From assembly GCA_004123355.1 (NCBI GenBank), contig SCHM01000001.1, positions 11,852,193 to 11,916,192 on the forward strand: a stretch of DNA of 64,000 nt, read 5' to 3'. The translations under genes and the position numbers were made by a program. Shown here in pieces: positions 22,020 to 36,405 of this stretch. This stretch comes from Amphirosellinia nigrospora. Its lineage: Eukaryota > Ascomycota > Sordariomycetes > Xylariales > Xylariaceae. Position 1 is the stretch's first letter. Every line of letters starts with the position of its first letter. The notes beneath the pieces are model-generated. The model made no database searches. It had not been told where the DNA came from and saw only the letters and a list, made by a program, of their open reading frames with translations.

Positions 22020-22973
22020 ATGGATGAATTGGTCCTGGGAATTGTGTGGCGGGTTTATGCGTCGGGATTGTCGTTGCGATCGATAAATTTGTAGTTCAGC
22101 GCCGCAACGCGATTGTACAGACAGTGCGCCGACTGCAAGCGACCTTTCATATCCCACCCTGCCTTTGGGTGGTTAGCGACACAGCTCCAGGCATTACAGA
22201 TGAGTCACTGCGATCGGGAACTGAGATGGCTATATTCTCCGGAATATGGTCCCTCGCTTTATTCGTCGTTCTTGCGATTGTCGGGGGCCAAAAGTCTCTG
22301 GAGGCTCGTCCCTGCAATCGGTATCCCGGTTTGTCTTACCATCTGCGTTTGGATCTATTTCATACGCGCAAGATATAGGTTCGATCGAGGAGAAAGAGAC
22401 GTATTCGAGAACCGCAGTGGAAAGAACAACCCGGGCCTTAGGAGATCCATCGGCGGGCGTTAGGGGTCCTGTAAAGTCGCCAGGGGCTGGATCGTAATGA
22501 TACAGGCATCCATCTTGACTTTGTCTATGGAACCACCGCTGCTAACAGACCCCGCCTTCTTCGGCATACTCCTAGCTTGGCTGAACCAAGTGGTGCTGTT
22601 CACGAAGGGAGGAACTAACATCTTACTTGACAATGTGAGTCTATATTAGAAGTATCATGCGATCAACGACACCTTGTCTTTGACATCTATAAGTTTTAAG
22701 TATTAATTAATTTCCGCAGGTCCGGCCTATCGGAATTTACCATCAAAGGGCCCTTGAAGGACTGGGCATAGGACACGACGCCAGAGACATCGAGGTAGGC
22801 ACTCTTCTCGTTGACTTGGCGTTCGACGAAGCGCGGAGCTTAAGAATTTATCCGTGGTTTAAGGCTATTCCTAGGGTCCAATGAATGACACTCCAGAGTT
22901 CGGTCCATATGTCACACTGGGGGGAGCGAGAAAAGTCGATAGGTTGTGTCGGCAGTTTCTTGCAAGTCACTGA
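22020..22973 (+). CDS. Spliced membrane protein of unknown family
   Basis: I do not recognise the family, but the gene structure is convincing at its 3' end. Exon 22720-22794 lies between a TTTCCGCAG acceptor and a GTAGGC donor and encodes VRPIGIYHQRALEGLGIGHD plus five more residues. The last exon 22875-22973 encodes GPMNDTPEFGPYVTLGGARK and ends in TGA. Both are in phase with the preceding exon (MEPPLLTDPAFFGILLAWLN, then KGGTNILLDN). Upstream, one frame gives a membrane segment (LVPAIGIPVCLTICVWIYFI) followed by a charged stretch. Two hydrophobic segments therefore suggest a membrane protein. The N-terminal part after the ATG at 22020 changes frame near 22045-22110, by an intron with an unusual donor or a sequence error. 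Confidence 0.45.
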
Positions 22974-24195
22974 GTTAGACCCAAAACTCCTTGTCATAAT
23001 CATTCATCTTTGATTGATTTGAGGCATCCATTCGCTCGCAATAGACCACTCACATTATGTCGATACTGTACTCAAGTATACGGTTCCAAGTGGTGAGTCC
23101 GACAAGGACAGCCATGACTTCCCACGTCCGGCCGAAGTGATCTGCTGCCTTCTCTTTCCCCTGAACGATAACCGCAGTTTGACTGCCGCCATTGCGCTCA
23201 CGCGCTGCGAATGTCTCCGACGCGATCCTCGCGAGTTTCCGCCAAGACTAGCCACCTCCCTGAAGGCACTCTCCTGCCACTGGAACTCCTGTCGTTCATT
23301 CCCACCGTCGCTACCGCCGCTACCGCCAGCCGCGGTCGGCGCGACTTAAACGGAATACCGCAGGGCGACGATGAGATACCAGCACGTTCCCCTGTGGGCC
23401 ACCTCTAACAATTCCTGAACGAGCGGAAGAAGGCTAGAGGGTGGGGTTGGGTGGCGGAAGTGACCTTACTGGCTCTCTATAGGGGATCCCAGGTCCGCTC
23501 ACCACTTCTCCGTATGGATATGGTACGTCTTCCAAGATGGTGACATGTACTTATTACATGTGCAATCCCTTTTTGCAGCTCGATCGGGCTGTTATTTTTT
23601 TCTTCTTCTCGCTGAGATGGGGCGGCAGCTACAGCTAGAAGGTAATGGGAGGAAGCAGGGCCACCGCACCGCCATAATGAGTTAACAGAGGGTATCGTAC
23701 CGAGTGTTCGATTTTGCAAGAGATTATTTCTTTCCTCTGCATTTGATAAACCGCCCCATCAAATTTCGGAAGTATTGTATCACACAATGCTCACAAGCTG
23801 CATATTCCTTTAGCAACGCACGCACAAAAACAGATAAAGAGAACTAGATAAAGAGAACTACCATCAAAAATAAGGAAGCAAGGCAATCCCCCACTGACCC
23901 AGATACCAATTCATTAGTACTCTTTGTGTTCTATCCAGGTTTGTACTCAAAGAGCAGACCTTTTTGAGACAATGTCGACATTGTTCTGCACCTGGGCCCG
24001 ATTTAGACCTGAAACTTGGCCCCAAAAGAGTCGACGGACGGTGCCCTCGCAGGGAAACCGTATATATTTCTCTCTATCCGACCACTCTAGTTGACAAAAT
24101 TCTGAGATCAATTCGATATCTACACACAACTTCCTCGATCACAATAATATCACCAGCAGAAACTCAAAAGTAGCTAAACAGCAGCGACTAACAAG
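22974..24195. other. Intergenic region
   Basis: No supported gene. A plus-strand frame around 23120-23349 (AEVICCLLFPLNDNRSLTAA) is weakly protein-like but has no good start or homology that I can name. A short duplication (ATAAAGAGAACTA twice) occurs near 23836-23860. Confidence 0.35.
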
Positions 24196-24453
24196 ATGAA
24201 TCAAGCGAAAGCCCCCGCCGACCTATCACTTACGATGAAGATCATAAAGCTCATCATATCTATGGAAACTATGACACCGATACGGATCATTCTGTGCGTA
24301 CTCCTATTCGTAGGGGCCATGCTAACTTTGCGCGAATTCCATTACATAGATAAGAAGGGTCTTCGAGGGATAGTCGCACTCTTGATATCTATATCCTCGG
24401 TATTTGTCGCCACGCTTTGCTTTTCGCTTCTTGCGACTTGTTTTTTGTTTTAA
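24196..24453 (+). CDS. Small membrane protein, hypothetical
   Basis: An 85-residue frame begins at ATG 24196 in a good context (ACAAGATGAA). It contains two hydrophobic segments, IRIILCVLLFVGAMLTL and GIVALLISISSVFVATLCFS, separated by a short charged loop (REFHYIDKKGLRG). The topology would be a two-pass membrane hairpin. I know no family for it. The 5' leader is A-rich and resembles fungal leaders, which favours expression, but chance cannot be excluded. Confidence 0.4.
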   Translation: MNQAKAPADLSLTMKIIKLIISMETMTPIRIILCVLLFVGAMLTLREFHYIDKKGLRGIVALLISISSVFVATLCFSLLATCFLF

Positions 24454-25360
24454 CCCTTTTTTTTTTTTCGTGATCTAGTAAGATGGGGTTTGGGAAGAGT
24501 GCGAGGAGCTTACACGGTAGAGTAAATCAGGGTTCAGAAATTGGTAGTTAAATGCAATATTTAAGACTCGGTTGTCACTCACCTGGAGCTATTGGCGACA
24601 TTTACCCCTTGAGATAAAATCTTCATGTTGCTATCTATGTATTTACTTGGTCTTAAAAACTCGAGAACTGTGCTATCTAGTGTACCTTTGCTTTGAAATT
24701 TGTCATAGACGAGTAGAATTTTCAACTTGTTTTCGAAAGTCATTGTTGGGTTTCAAGAATAACTAGCTCACCGTATCATCTTGGGCACTTTCGAATCTTG
24801 GGTTGTGATTGGCCAAAGCCCTCCTCAGTATTACGATAGGTATAAGAGCTACAGATAGACAAATGTTCGACTTGAATACGTTCCATCTTTTGAAAGTGTC
24901 ACCACTATTGTGCTGCAGTTCTATTCCACAATATTCAGGGTAATAGATACTGATTGACCATTAGCTTGATAGTCAAGCAAATGCTTTTTTCAATAGTATG
25001 AGCGAGAACCCCAAGATTTAAAGTCGCACAAACCTACTTTGAGAGAGTTTAAATAGCCGCCCATGTCATTGGCAACCCATATTGGTACATGGAAGGTCTG
25101 AAATACCCCTGATTTATGGATGAACCAAAATAGCTTAAAGTATCGAACATGGCATATCATACTATCAATTTGGAAAATCGCAGCTGAGCCTTATATTGGG
25201 AGGAACTATCACAAGATCGTATATAAACTATGCTATCCAAATAGAGTAGTTTTGAGCTATTCTGACTATCCAAGAGCCAAAAATATAACACCCAAGTCTC
25301 CCCGTCCTTGATATCTAGTTACCAACCCATTTCCTTGCCTTCCAATACGTGTTAGTCAAC
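24454..25360. other. Intergenic region
   Basis: AT-moderate sequence with no recognisable gene. It includes a T run just after the small membrane-protein ORF that may act in 3' end formation. Confidence 0.4.
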
Positions 25361-26276
25361 TTAAACGTATTTGACCGTGACGGTGCTGCCAGAGACGCTA
25401 GTGCTAGTGAGAGCCGAGTTGGAGCTGCTAACAAGCACGATGTTGGTGGGTTGTCTGAGCTAGCCGAAACCGTCTGTCCGTTAATAACAGCAGTCGCGCC
25501 GGTGAAGGTGACGGTGCCGAAGTTGGCGAAGGGGACGAGGGAGTTGCCGGACGTGAAATCCTCAACAATCCACTCAGCGGAGGCACCCTGGAATCTTGAG
25601 TCAGTTCTTTATTCAGGAAGAATTGTGCCAACTGGCGAAAGGAACATCGGGAATCACTTACTTGCAGCTGGGTGCTCTGGCCGGAGAAAGTGTGTGAAGC
25701 ACTCTTGCCATTGGCAGAGATGGTGGTGGTACGCCGGTGGCGCTGGTCTTGGTAACAGTGACAGTGACAGAGTTACCAGAAGTAACCGAGAAGCCGGAGT
25801 AGGCAATCAGAGCAGCTGGGAGGTACTCATACCAACCCTACAGTCATCATATTAGTAAATCATAATAAGGGGGGGTTGGCACAATAATTTCTTACCTCGT
25901 ACTCGTAAGAGCCGCCCTGGACACACCATAGGACACCAGTTTGGATGAGGGCAGAGTTGGAGTATCCGTCAATGCCAATCCAGGCAGCACCACAGTAGTC
26001 TGTGTTGGAGCTTCCACCAGAGGGAGCAGAAGGCTTGGGGACCGTGAAGGTACCGCTGACCTCAGTAACACCTGAGGTTACGATGGCAATACCACCCCAG
26101 TTGGTGGATGAAACAGTGGCGGCAGTGATGTTTCCAAAACCACCGTCCTCGGCAGCCCTGAATCGGTTTGTCCGACGGGCAGCGTTTCTGGCTTGGAGCT
26201 CTGCCTTGGCCCGGTCCATCATAGGAGATGCCAGGGCCATGCCGGCGAGCAAGCATGCTGGGATGAAAGACTTCAT
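25361..26276 (-). CDS. G1 family (eqolisin) glutamic peptidase, secreted
   Basis: This is an acid endopeptidase using a Gln/Glu dyad. The start at 26276 gives a signal peptide (MKSFIPACLLAGMALAS) and a propeptide rich in Arg/Ala. The mature part has the family landmarks NWGGIAI, SGTFTVPKPS, CGAAWIGIDGYS, LIQTGVLW, YEYE|GWYEYLP and ASAEWIVEDF, the last carrying the catalytic glutamate. Exons are 26276-25896, 25837-25662 and 25587-25361, with donors GTAAGA and GTAAGT. Two single bases are missing, near 25732-25735 and near 25446-25450, both beside G runs on the plus strand. Adding them gives 786 nt (261 residues), the usual length. The end after the second gap reads as the normal beta-strand tail ending STVTVKYV. 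It is probably a functional extracellular protease expressed in acid conditions. Confidence 0.88.
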
Positions 26277-29200
26277 CTTGACAGGATAACCGAAGTATAC
26301 GAGGATACGGGGAGAAGGGTGCTTGAATCTACCTCTAGGTAGGAGAGAATAGAACTGGCTGTTGAGGCTGCTGAACACAGATTGTTGTTGAGATTCATGG
26401 CGGACAGGACAGCTTTATACTCCTATGAAGCCTCGCAGACACTGCTCTCGTGATCATATTCACGATAAAATAGCAACCAGATTAGGAATGTGAGAAGTGC
26501 GTTACGTCCAGCACTAATTCCGCGTTACGTTTCTAAAGGCTGTCACACTTACATGGTTGGAAATGGCATCAGTTTCGAGGCCTGTATGAATTAGGCAAGT
26601 GTCTAGTTTGACCTTTCCACCTGAAAGCAAATGGTGTGCCTCATAGGAGCCGCCGGAAGGCTGGTGGGACTTCGTTTATGCAGCATAACCGCAAGGTACT
26701 AATAGGAATCGAACCTAGCTTGTTTTTGGATGTCCGTACGTAGGAACAATGCAACTCAAGGGCAAGATAAGCTAAAGTGTAAGTCAATATCCGATCAATA
26801 CAACCAAAACTGGCCAGTCATATTATTGAGCCTCAGTGAAGCTTGTATCTTTTACAAGTTGCAATATGGCCTTAGATATTGGAATCCATGCCGCTTATCA
26901 AGTCATCTATTTCCCTATCAGCACTAATGCAACGATTTGCAAGAGATCAGGAACAAGGCATTAGGTTCGATTGCTACAGTAATATAGGTCGTCTTGCGTG
27001 GGGTGTAGTTTAGCGGCCTCCTAGTATAATTCCATGATTCTACTTATAGGTTTTAATTGGCGATCTTAGCTTATCTAGTCCAAACAAAGAACTGACAACG
27101 CATCGCGTGCAGTGGCTTGGACAAGCGTGGGAGCCATTATAAACAGAGGGGTCATATGCATGTTACTAGAGGACGGCTAGCCCTGCTCGTTGATAACGCA
27201 TTGAATAATCGAGTATCCGCTCTTCTAGCGGTTTTTAAGCAAGTCCTGACCTGACGGGACGGCGTTTTGTCCCGAGATAACCCGCCAATTAAGGTTAAAT
27301 GTACGCTTCTCGAGCTGATAGCGGAATTACGTGAGCAGCATGCGTTATGTTGATGAGATGGCGCAAAACACTCTACAAAGTAGCCTGCGTCGTAGCGCTG
27401 CAAGTCGACAGATCCGGGCCCATTGCCGAAATGCAACCCCATAATCAAGTTTACCCTCCATCACTCCTCCGACCTTCCCTATCTAGCGCCTTATACGCGT
27501 AACCCCTGGCACGTGGTTGGACAAACGGAGAAGTTGAAATATCTCACGACTAATGGCGACATGATTGTGTATGTTTAGATGCCTTCGTTCGATGCTCGAA
27601 TTTACGGGGTTTGGCCGAAGGGAGTGCCGTGCTGTCAAGCTATGTGGGGCCCGGTATCAGTGTCGGGGTATGAATAAGAGAAACCACGGAGCCGAGGCGA
27701 AGACGCATCTCGTCTATGATATTGAATTCTCGAGCATCTTAGTCATTTGGGTATTCAATCCTCATTCCCGCCAGAACGGGCGCCGAGATGTTGCAGTACA
27801 GTACCAAGCCACTATGCCGACGGACACTAACACTATTCCTGCCCATCAACGCCACTTCCGTGGACCACTTCCGTGGACGCGGAGAACTCGCTAGCGCACC
27901 AAATGCCGCCTCGGCGACCTTGGCGTGCTGATGAATGAGTTCCATGCGCCATACCCCACAATCTCAGACTTGGCGGTGTACGTCGGACGTTAACTTTACA
28001 ACTCTACGCGGGGCTCGCATAAAAACAATGCAACGTGGTAGATGAGCTGGGCTGAGTGATGAATGGCGTATTATCGTTTCGACTAGGCCAGTGCTGTTGT
28101 ACCGACTGGCTCTGTAAGAGGAAACTGAGCGATATTTGCCAACAAGCACATTCCGCGAAGTGGCTCAGTGGGTATCCCAATATTTATAACAAATACCTAA
28201 TGGAAATAACTTGAGATCGATCAGGTGCCAGATAGGACCCTGAGGCCGCCACAGTATTAGACATGAGATGCGTATTTGAATCTGTTGGGTTCATGGTTTT
28301 AGAGTCGCGATGGGTATGACCTAGCTGGTACGGTCTAATGGCAGAGATACCTCAAATCAATTGATATCAGAATAAGATCAAATTGTATTAAGCTAATCAT
28401 CTCGAGCAGGTGGCCACTATGTGCTCGAATCCCAAATACATCAAAACCTATCTCGAGCGGCGCATACTAGTAATGTAGCCAAGGAGCTTGGCAGCTCCAA
28501 CGCGTTCAGCCCTATTCCAGGCCGATCATCTACTCAACCGTACTGTAACTCAAATAAACTCCCTGCGCGCATCAGACAGCAGTTGGGAGGCCAGAAGAAA
28601 GTTCCAAGACGAGTCTCTCTCTCTTGCACTCCGCGCCTCATGTTGCTTGGCTGGGCGCAAAAGTCCTGTGAAGAATCGTATAATATGTAACATGGATCGT
28701 CAATAGTTATTATCATGCGGAGATCTTCGAAAGCAGCTCTATAGGCTAATCTAGCTATATAGAGCATACAACCGGTCATCCCCAACTACCGTCACAAGTA
28801 GTGTCGTCCTTTGGCATCTGGCATCATTTGCAGACATCGTAAACTATTTTTGTAAATACTAGCCACCGGTGCATATGGCAGCCCAACCCCCAGAGGTGAG
28901 GCCCTGCGGTCAAGAGAAGATCTAGTCCCTACTACGTGAGAGGAGGTCTTATTGTTCAGCGAATCCCACAGAAACTACAGATAAGATGACAATTTGCTAA
29001 ACCATTGATGGCAGCAAATACAGTTAGGCCTTGGGATATATAAATTTTATAACACTCGAGTTATCGATTACAAGAGAATCTTTACATGCAACATTGAGTT
29101 TGTTTTTGAGTGTTGCAGTTCAGGGGCATCTCTCAAGCGTCGTCTATATATATGTATTATTGTTCCTGCAAAACACTGTGTTCAAGATGTGATCTAACGC

Positions 29201-30248
29201 TTAAAATAACTTACAGATTCAAAATTAATCATTAAAAAGTGAACAAGAAAACTAATACCCCCATATAGTTTAATTGATCTGACTTCTGCACTAGTGTTAA
29301 TAAGCATGATCCCTAGACAAACTTAGTAGATCTAAAATTAAGTATAGCAAGCACCTATGTGGTAAATGCAGTATAAAAGTCTCAAGTGCATAGTTGTGTA
29401 GTGCATTGGTGTGGTTTACTGAGTTGTACGGATCTTAAATAAACTTACGGTCATATCCATATTAGCTTGTTTATAGGATTGGCAACATGAAAGTATAAAG
29501 CGATAATAGGACTAAGTACGTATTGTAAGAATGTAAATCACCTTGATTGGTTATTTATCACTGTCATGAAGCCTATCACGAAGCCACGATATCCAAGCCA
29601 CAAGTGTTAGCCACAGTACGGAGACAAAGGGATCATCTGTATATAGCCCAGTTACGTCAACGAAGGTAGATTTAGAGATCTTCGCGCAACAACAAGTAGA
29701 TAACCTATCCCATATATCACGGGTCCCTGACAATCACATTTAAAATACCGTGTAGCGCCGAGCATGTCGTCACTAAAATAGAAAGCCTTGCCGGCGAAGC
29801 TCTATTTTAATACATTGTAAGTCAAAGTCCCAGAGCACTTCGATTTAAGTTATGGGAATACTCCTAGCTCCTAGACCTCTTACTCCCCAGACTTCCTACT
29901 CCCTAGACCTCTGGGAACTCGGCTGCCGTCCCTTACGGCCCTTTTGCAACGCGTGTTTTTGACCGTGTTGATGGTGCTGTGTTGGCACTGGTCTCGTATT
30001 CGTATTTGAATATAGGCTAATATGTTGTGGTTGATTTCTCAATTGAAGTTTGACCCATCAGAAGCTTGCAGAGTCCCCTCTGGCCAATCAGAGGCCTACA
30101 GAATCTATTTAGAGTTTTAGGGGTCATAGCTTAACTTCTCAAGCTTCGCTTTCCCTCACAATTAATTGTCGTTGCCAATACCTGTTCGAGGGAAAGCAAA
30201 ACTTTCCAATAACTCCTTTTGTCATAGTGTTATATTAAAGTAGCGGTT
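26277..30248. other. Four-kilobase gene-poor interval
   Basis: I find no gene with a domain, a good start and sensible composition. Short open frames on both strands (27152-27448 minus, 27565-27894 plus, 28421-28706 plus) look random. Around 28160 a tRNA A-box-like GTGGCTCAGTGGG lacks a B box at the right distance. A short CCTAGACCTC-type degenerate tandem lies at about 29865-29912. Confidence 0.4.
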
Positions 30249-30253
30249 TAAGT

Positions 30254-30451
30254 TGTCAGGACCTTACTATTAGGGTATAAGGTGTATATTAATATCTGTT
30301 GTTACGCAGGGAGTCTAAAAGTCTTTAGGGGCTAGCTTATGGCTATATATATTTAGGTCTTTTGTTTTTACGGAGTTTATATAAGGCTTAGGAAAGTAAA
30401 TGTTTTAATATGTCGGATAAAGTATCGTAAGATTAAAAATACTTTATAATA
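30254..30451 (-). repeat. LTR of the Ty3/Gypsy fossil (left)
   Basis: It begins TGTCAGGACC and aligns throughout with 36406-36604. Its outer end is unmutated and its inner end is AT-mutated. Confidence 0.85.
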
Positions 30452-33400
30452 ATATTCCTGCTTTTTAGCTTTTTCGTTTTAAATAAAGTAAATATTTTTT
30501 TTGTTATTTTTTTCGTATAAGTTATCGTTTATATAATTATTATTGTTATTTTTAGTTTTTATATTATTAGTTTTTTATAAACTGTTTTTTGTTTTATTGC
30601 TTTACGTTTGCTAAACTAAGCAAAAAGTTTAAATTTATTAGGTTTATTTTTATAAAATTTCTATAAATAATAGTTATACTTTTTTAAATTTTTTATAAAT
30701 TATTAGCTAAAATTATAGTTTAGCTAATTTATTAAGTAATAAAATTTATCGTTTATAGTTTTATTATTTAATATATTATAATATAGCTATTTTTTTTTTT
30801 TCCGCTATTAGTTTTAATAATAATAAAATTTTTGTTTTTTTATATTGTTTTTTTATTAATTTTGTTTTAATTTTTTAATTTTTTAATGTTTGCTAGTTAT
30901 AATTATAAATAATAAAACACTAAAAAAACTTTTAAAAAAATATTTTAGCTTAAATAAAATATTTATTTATAAACTTTTATAACTTTATAAAGGTTTATTT
31001 ATTTATTAATTAGTTTTTATGCTTTAGTTTATATAATAATATTTTTTATGCTTAATTATATATAACTTTTTTTAATATATATAAAAAAATTAAAACGTTT
31101 AAAGTTATTAAATTTTAATATAATTTTATATAAAATATATATTAATCTAAAAATTTTTAAATAGTTTTTTTATAGTAGCGGCTATTTTATTTGTTTTATT
31201 TTATTCGATAATATTATATTTTAATATATTTAATATTTATAGTTTAAATAGCTCGATATTAATTTTTAAATTAAAACTATAGTTTGCGTAAAATAAAATA
31301 ACTTTTATAGTATTAAAAATTGTATTATTTAACGTAAATTTTGCTAAAAATAGCTAATTTATTTAATTATTTTAGTTTTTTAATATATAAATTTTAAAGT
31401 ATTATTTTAATGCTTAATTTATTACTTTTATTTATTTATTAGTTTAAAAATAATACGCCGTAAACGGTTTAAAAATAATATTTAGCTTTTAAAATAAACG
31501 TTTTTAAAACTTTAAAATAAATTATTTATTTTTATCCGATATAATAATATTAAAAATATTATATAAACTATATATTTTTATTATAAAAACTTTTATTAAT
31601 TTTTAAATATTAGTTGTTTCGTATAATATAAATATTTTATTTTTATAAATCGGTTAATAATAACTAATATATTATTATATTTTTTTTTATTTTTAATATA
31701 TATAAATAATTTTATAATATAATCGATAAAAATATTTTTTATATTTTAAAAAATACCGAAAAAAGTTTTAATAAATTTTAAAGCATTTTTTTTAAAAGTT
31801 TAGTTTTTTTATAAATATAATAAGCTTTAATATAAATAATTATATTTTAATATATTTTTAACTACTAATAATTTTATATAATAAGTTCGGCTATTTTTAG
31901 CTCGTTTAAATACTTTTTAATAAATAAATTATATAATTAATATAATATTTATAATTATACGTTATTAAATTTTAGTATAAATAATCGATTATTAAAATAT
32001 ATTTTTTTTTATTAAATAATAGTTTATAAAAAAAATATTTATATAATTTTTTAATATATAAGTTTATAATAATTTATATATTAAATAATAAGCTATTTTT
32101 TTTATTACATTTAAAGTTTTATATATAGCGCTAATTATATTATTTATATATAAATATATAGTTATTATATATATATTTATAATATAATTTTAAAAAATAA
32201 TTTTTCGTTAAAAAATAACTACTATAACTATAAAATAATTTTTATATTATTTATATATTTTTTTATATTATTGTTTGGTTTTTTATTTAATATGTTTAAT
32301 TTAATTATTTTATACCAGGTTTATAAATAATTTAAAAATTAAATTAGCTTAAAAACTTAAATTATTTTATTTAGCGCTAATTTAATATTTTTATTATTAT
32401 AAAATATTATAAGTTTTTATAATTTATAATAATATAAACTAGCTTTTATATTTTTTATAGCTTAAATTATTATTTTTTAAAAGTTTTAATAATTATAAGC
32501 AATTTTTTATTATATATTTTATAATTAGCTTTTATTAAAATATATTTTAAAAAAAATACGCTATAAAATATAATATATTATTTTTATTATATTAAGATAA
32601 TATTTATTTATAGTTTAATCCAATATATCTATTTTTATAACAGTTTTTTTATTTAAATTAAAATATTTAAATATAAATATAGTAAAAATACATTATATAA
32701 AACTTTAAAACTTATAGCTTAATTATTTTTTTATATTTATAAAACGTTTTTATATAAAAAGTTTATTAATAGTTTTATAATATTAAAAATCGCTTAATAA
32801 AACGTTTATAATAGTTTATAAACTTTAAAAATATTATAAGTTTTTTACGTTTTTTAATAATTATTAAGTTTATATAGCTATTATTTTAATTTATTTATAA
32901 ATATTTTTTTTATCGAAATAATTAGCTTAAATATTTTATTTTTTTAATATAAAATTTATATTTATTTATATTAATTTACAAACTTGCTATACTAAATACT
33001 TTAAATATTTACTTTATATATATACGGTATTTTTTTTAATATTTTTAAATAAATTAAAATATTATTTAAATAAACTAAAGCAAATTTATATAAAAAATCG
33101 TATAATATATTATTAATATATTACTAAAATATATTAAAAATATTATATAGTTTAAATAGCATAACTATTATTTTATAAAAACTAAACTTTATAATAAAAA
33201 CCGTTTTTTATTCGTTATTAAAAAAACCTTTATTTATTAAAAACAGCTATAATATTAACTTTAATATAATATTTAATATAATATAATATATTAAAAATTT
33301 CCTTAATTAAAATAAAAAATATTAATTTTTTAAAGTTAAATTATTTAAACCTTTATAATTTATATAAACGCAAATATTTTTGCCTAGTTTTTTAGTTAAA

Positions 33401-36400
33401 AAAAAAATACAGCAGCTAATAATTTTAAAAGTTAAATAAACTTTTTAGCTAAATTTTTATTAAAAACTTTTTAACTATTTTAAGTTTAACTTAAAATAAA
33501 AGTTTGTTTTTAAAATTAAATAGTTTTTTTTTTTTTTAAGCTTAATTTTATAATTATAAAATTAGTTTAATAAAAATATTTTTGCTTAAAAAAAAAAAAA
33601 ACGTTAATTAAGTTATAATATTTTATTAATAATTATTTTTTAATATAATTAATATTAGCTAAAACTTTTATTTTTAAATATTTATTAATATTTTTAGCCG
33701 AAATATAGTTTAAAAAATATTTATTATATATTTAGTTTATAAATATATAATATTTTAGGTTAAACTTCTTTTTATTTTTTTTTATTATTTTTAGCGTTAA
33801 AAATAGCTTATATTTCTTTATTTTCTATATTAAATAGCTTTAATAATATTTTATTGCTTTAATTTAATTATTTTATAATAATATACGCTATTATTATTTT
33901 GTTTTATTAGTAAAAAATAATAAAATTTACAATAAAAATAATCTTAATATTATTACTTATTATAAAATCCTAGATTTTACTAGCCCTTAAATATTATTTT
34001 TATAATAAAGCTAATAAAAACCTTTTATATCTTTTATGCTATAACTTTAACCTTTATAGTATTTAAAATAAATAATAATGCCTATATATTTTAAAGCTAA
34101 AAAAATAATACTTATTATTTAATTTATATAAAGGTTATAAATCCTTAGCTAAAAATATCTTAAAATTATAAATATATTAATATTTAATAACGTTAAAAAA
34201 ATAATTAGTTTTTTTTTATAATTATTAATTTATTATAATTTTTATACTTTTTATAATATTATTTATATATTATTTATAAATTATAATTTTTTTAGTTTAT
34301 TTAACTAATAAATATTTAAGCTTTTAATATAAACTATTTAAATATTAAAAAAAACATATATTAATATTTAAAATCGAATAATATTTTTATACGTTTATTA
34401 AAAAAACTATTTAATTAAATTATACTTATTTTTAATATTAAAAAATATTTTTTTAATTTTATTAAGTTTAAATATAAAATTTCGGTTTTTTTATTATTAT
34501 TTTAATTAAAACTTTATTTAAAGCTTAAGCTTTTAAACTATTACTTTTAATATTCTATATATTATTTATTTTTATGTTTTTTATTATTGTTTTTTTAAGC
34601 TTATTATTAACTTATTTAATTATTTTTATCTAATAAAAAGTAGTTATTTAACTACGCAATAAAATAAAGTTTTAAAATTAATATAAATTATTAATAAAAA
34701 ATATTTATAATAATACTATATTTAGTTATTAAATTTATAGGTATTATGCTTTTTTTATATATATGCTTTTTTTATTTTTATAGTTTTATTTAATATATCT
34801 TAGTTTATTATAATATAAATATAATCTTTTATTAATTTATTTTTATTTTTTAGTACTTAATAATTTTTATAAATATATAGCGTTTAAATTTATTAAATCG
34901 TTTAATTTTTATATAAATAGCTAAAAATAAGCGAATAACTAAGAATTTTATTATAAATTACTAAAAAAATATTAATTAACGCTATTAAATAGTTAGCAAC
35001 TTTTTTTCCTATTATTTTTTAAAAACTTTAATCTTATAAAAAAGTTAAGCTATTTATAATTAGCGTTATAAATAAATAGCTATTTTTAATTTTTTATAAT
35101 ATTATAGTTTTATTAAGTTTTTTATTAAATATTAAAATAGTTTTAGCTAGCTATTAAAATCGTTAGTTTAAAGTTTAAAATATATATTAACTAGCGCGGC
35201 TTAAAGTTTATAATTTATTTATTCGTAAAATTTAATAATTTTACTAAAGTTATTTAAGTTAAAATTTTTAATAAATCGTATAAAATTAGCTAAAAAAATA
35301 TTAAACGGCTTATTTTTTTAAAAATAGCTATTTATTTTTTTTAATACTTATTTAATTTTATTTAATATTATATATTTTTTAAATATATTAAAAAATTATT
35401 TATTATTTTTATAGCTATTTAATATTATTTTTAAGGTTATTATAAATATTAATAAAATATAGTTTAAATATAAATTAAGCCGATTTTTTAAGTTTTAATA
35501 TTATATAAAAAATATAATTATAATTAATTAAATATTTATTTTTTTAATACAAAGTTTTAATTTAATATTATTTTTTATAAATAAAACTAGATTTATCGAT
35601 TTATTTCGTTTTTATTATTTTTTCGAATTTTATTAAATTGTTAATTTTTAGTTTTTATAAATATCTAAAAATAAATATTTATTATTTTTAAAATATTAAA
35701 ATTTTTTTTTTATTTTAATAAAGTTTTATAATAATATTACGATTTAATTAATTTAAATATTAGTATTATTTTAATGCTAAATTATTTATTAATTAAAATT
35801 ATTAATTTTTGTTTTTATTATATTAAAAAAATTTATTAATTAAGTTTTAATAGTTAAATTTTAATTTAATATATTAAAAAAAAGTTTAAAATTTTTATTA
35901 ATATTATTAGCGAATAATATTTTTAGTAATTTAAAATAATTATTATTTAAAAATATTTTAATATTAATAAAAATTATCCGTTAAAAATATTTATATTTAT
36001 AACTATAAATAGTTTTATATTTTTTAAATATAAAAATATATTATATATATAAAAATAAATATTAATATTATATATTAATTATAAATAGTTTTTTTATAGT
36101 TTTAAAGCTTTTTATAATTTAATATTTATATTTGTTTTTATTTTTTATTTTTATTTTTTAATATAAAATTATTATTAAAGCTATATAAATAAATTTTATA
36201 ATAAATTATTTTTTAGTTTTTATAAGCTTATATTTTTTTTTTTTATTTTTATAAAAAAAGTTTTATATTTTTAATAAATATTTTTTTATTATTTTATACT
36301 AGTAATTTTTAGTAATTAGTTTAATATTTTAGTTTTTTATAAGCTTATAATTTTATATAACAATATTTTAAGGTTTTTTATTTATAATAAATAAACGTAA

Positions 36401-36405
36401 TAAAC

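Noticed and set aside
26690-26730. B-box-like GGTTCGATTCC on the minus strand
   Set aside because: The upstream 60-70 bases show no A box or paired stems.
27152-27894. Pair of short frames in the gene-poor interval
   Set aside because: Random-looking residue composition and no recognisable motif.
28158-28260. tRNA A-box-like GTGGCTCAGTGGG
   Set aside because: No B box at the expected distance and no cloverleaf.
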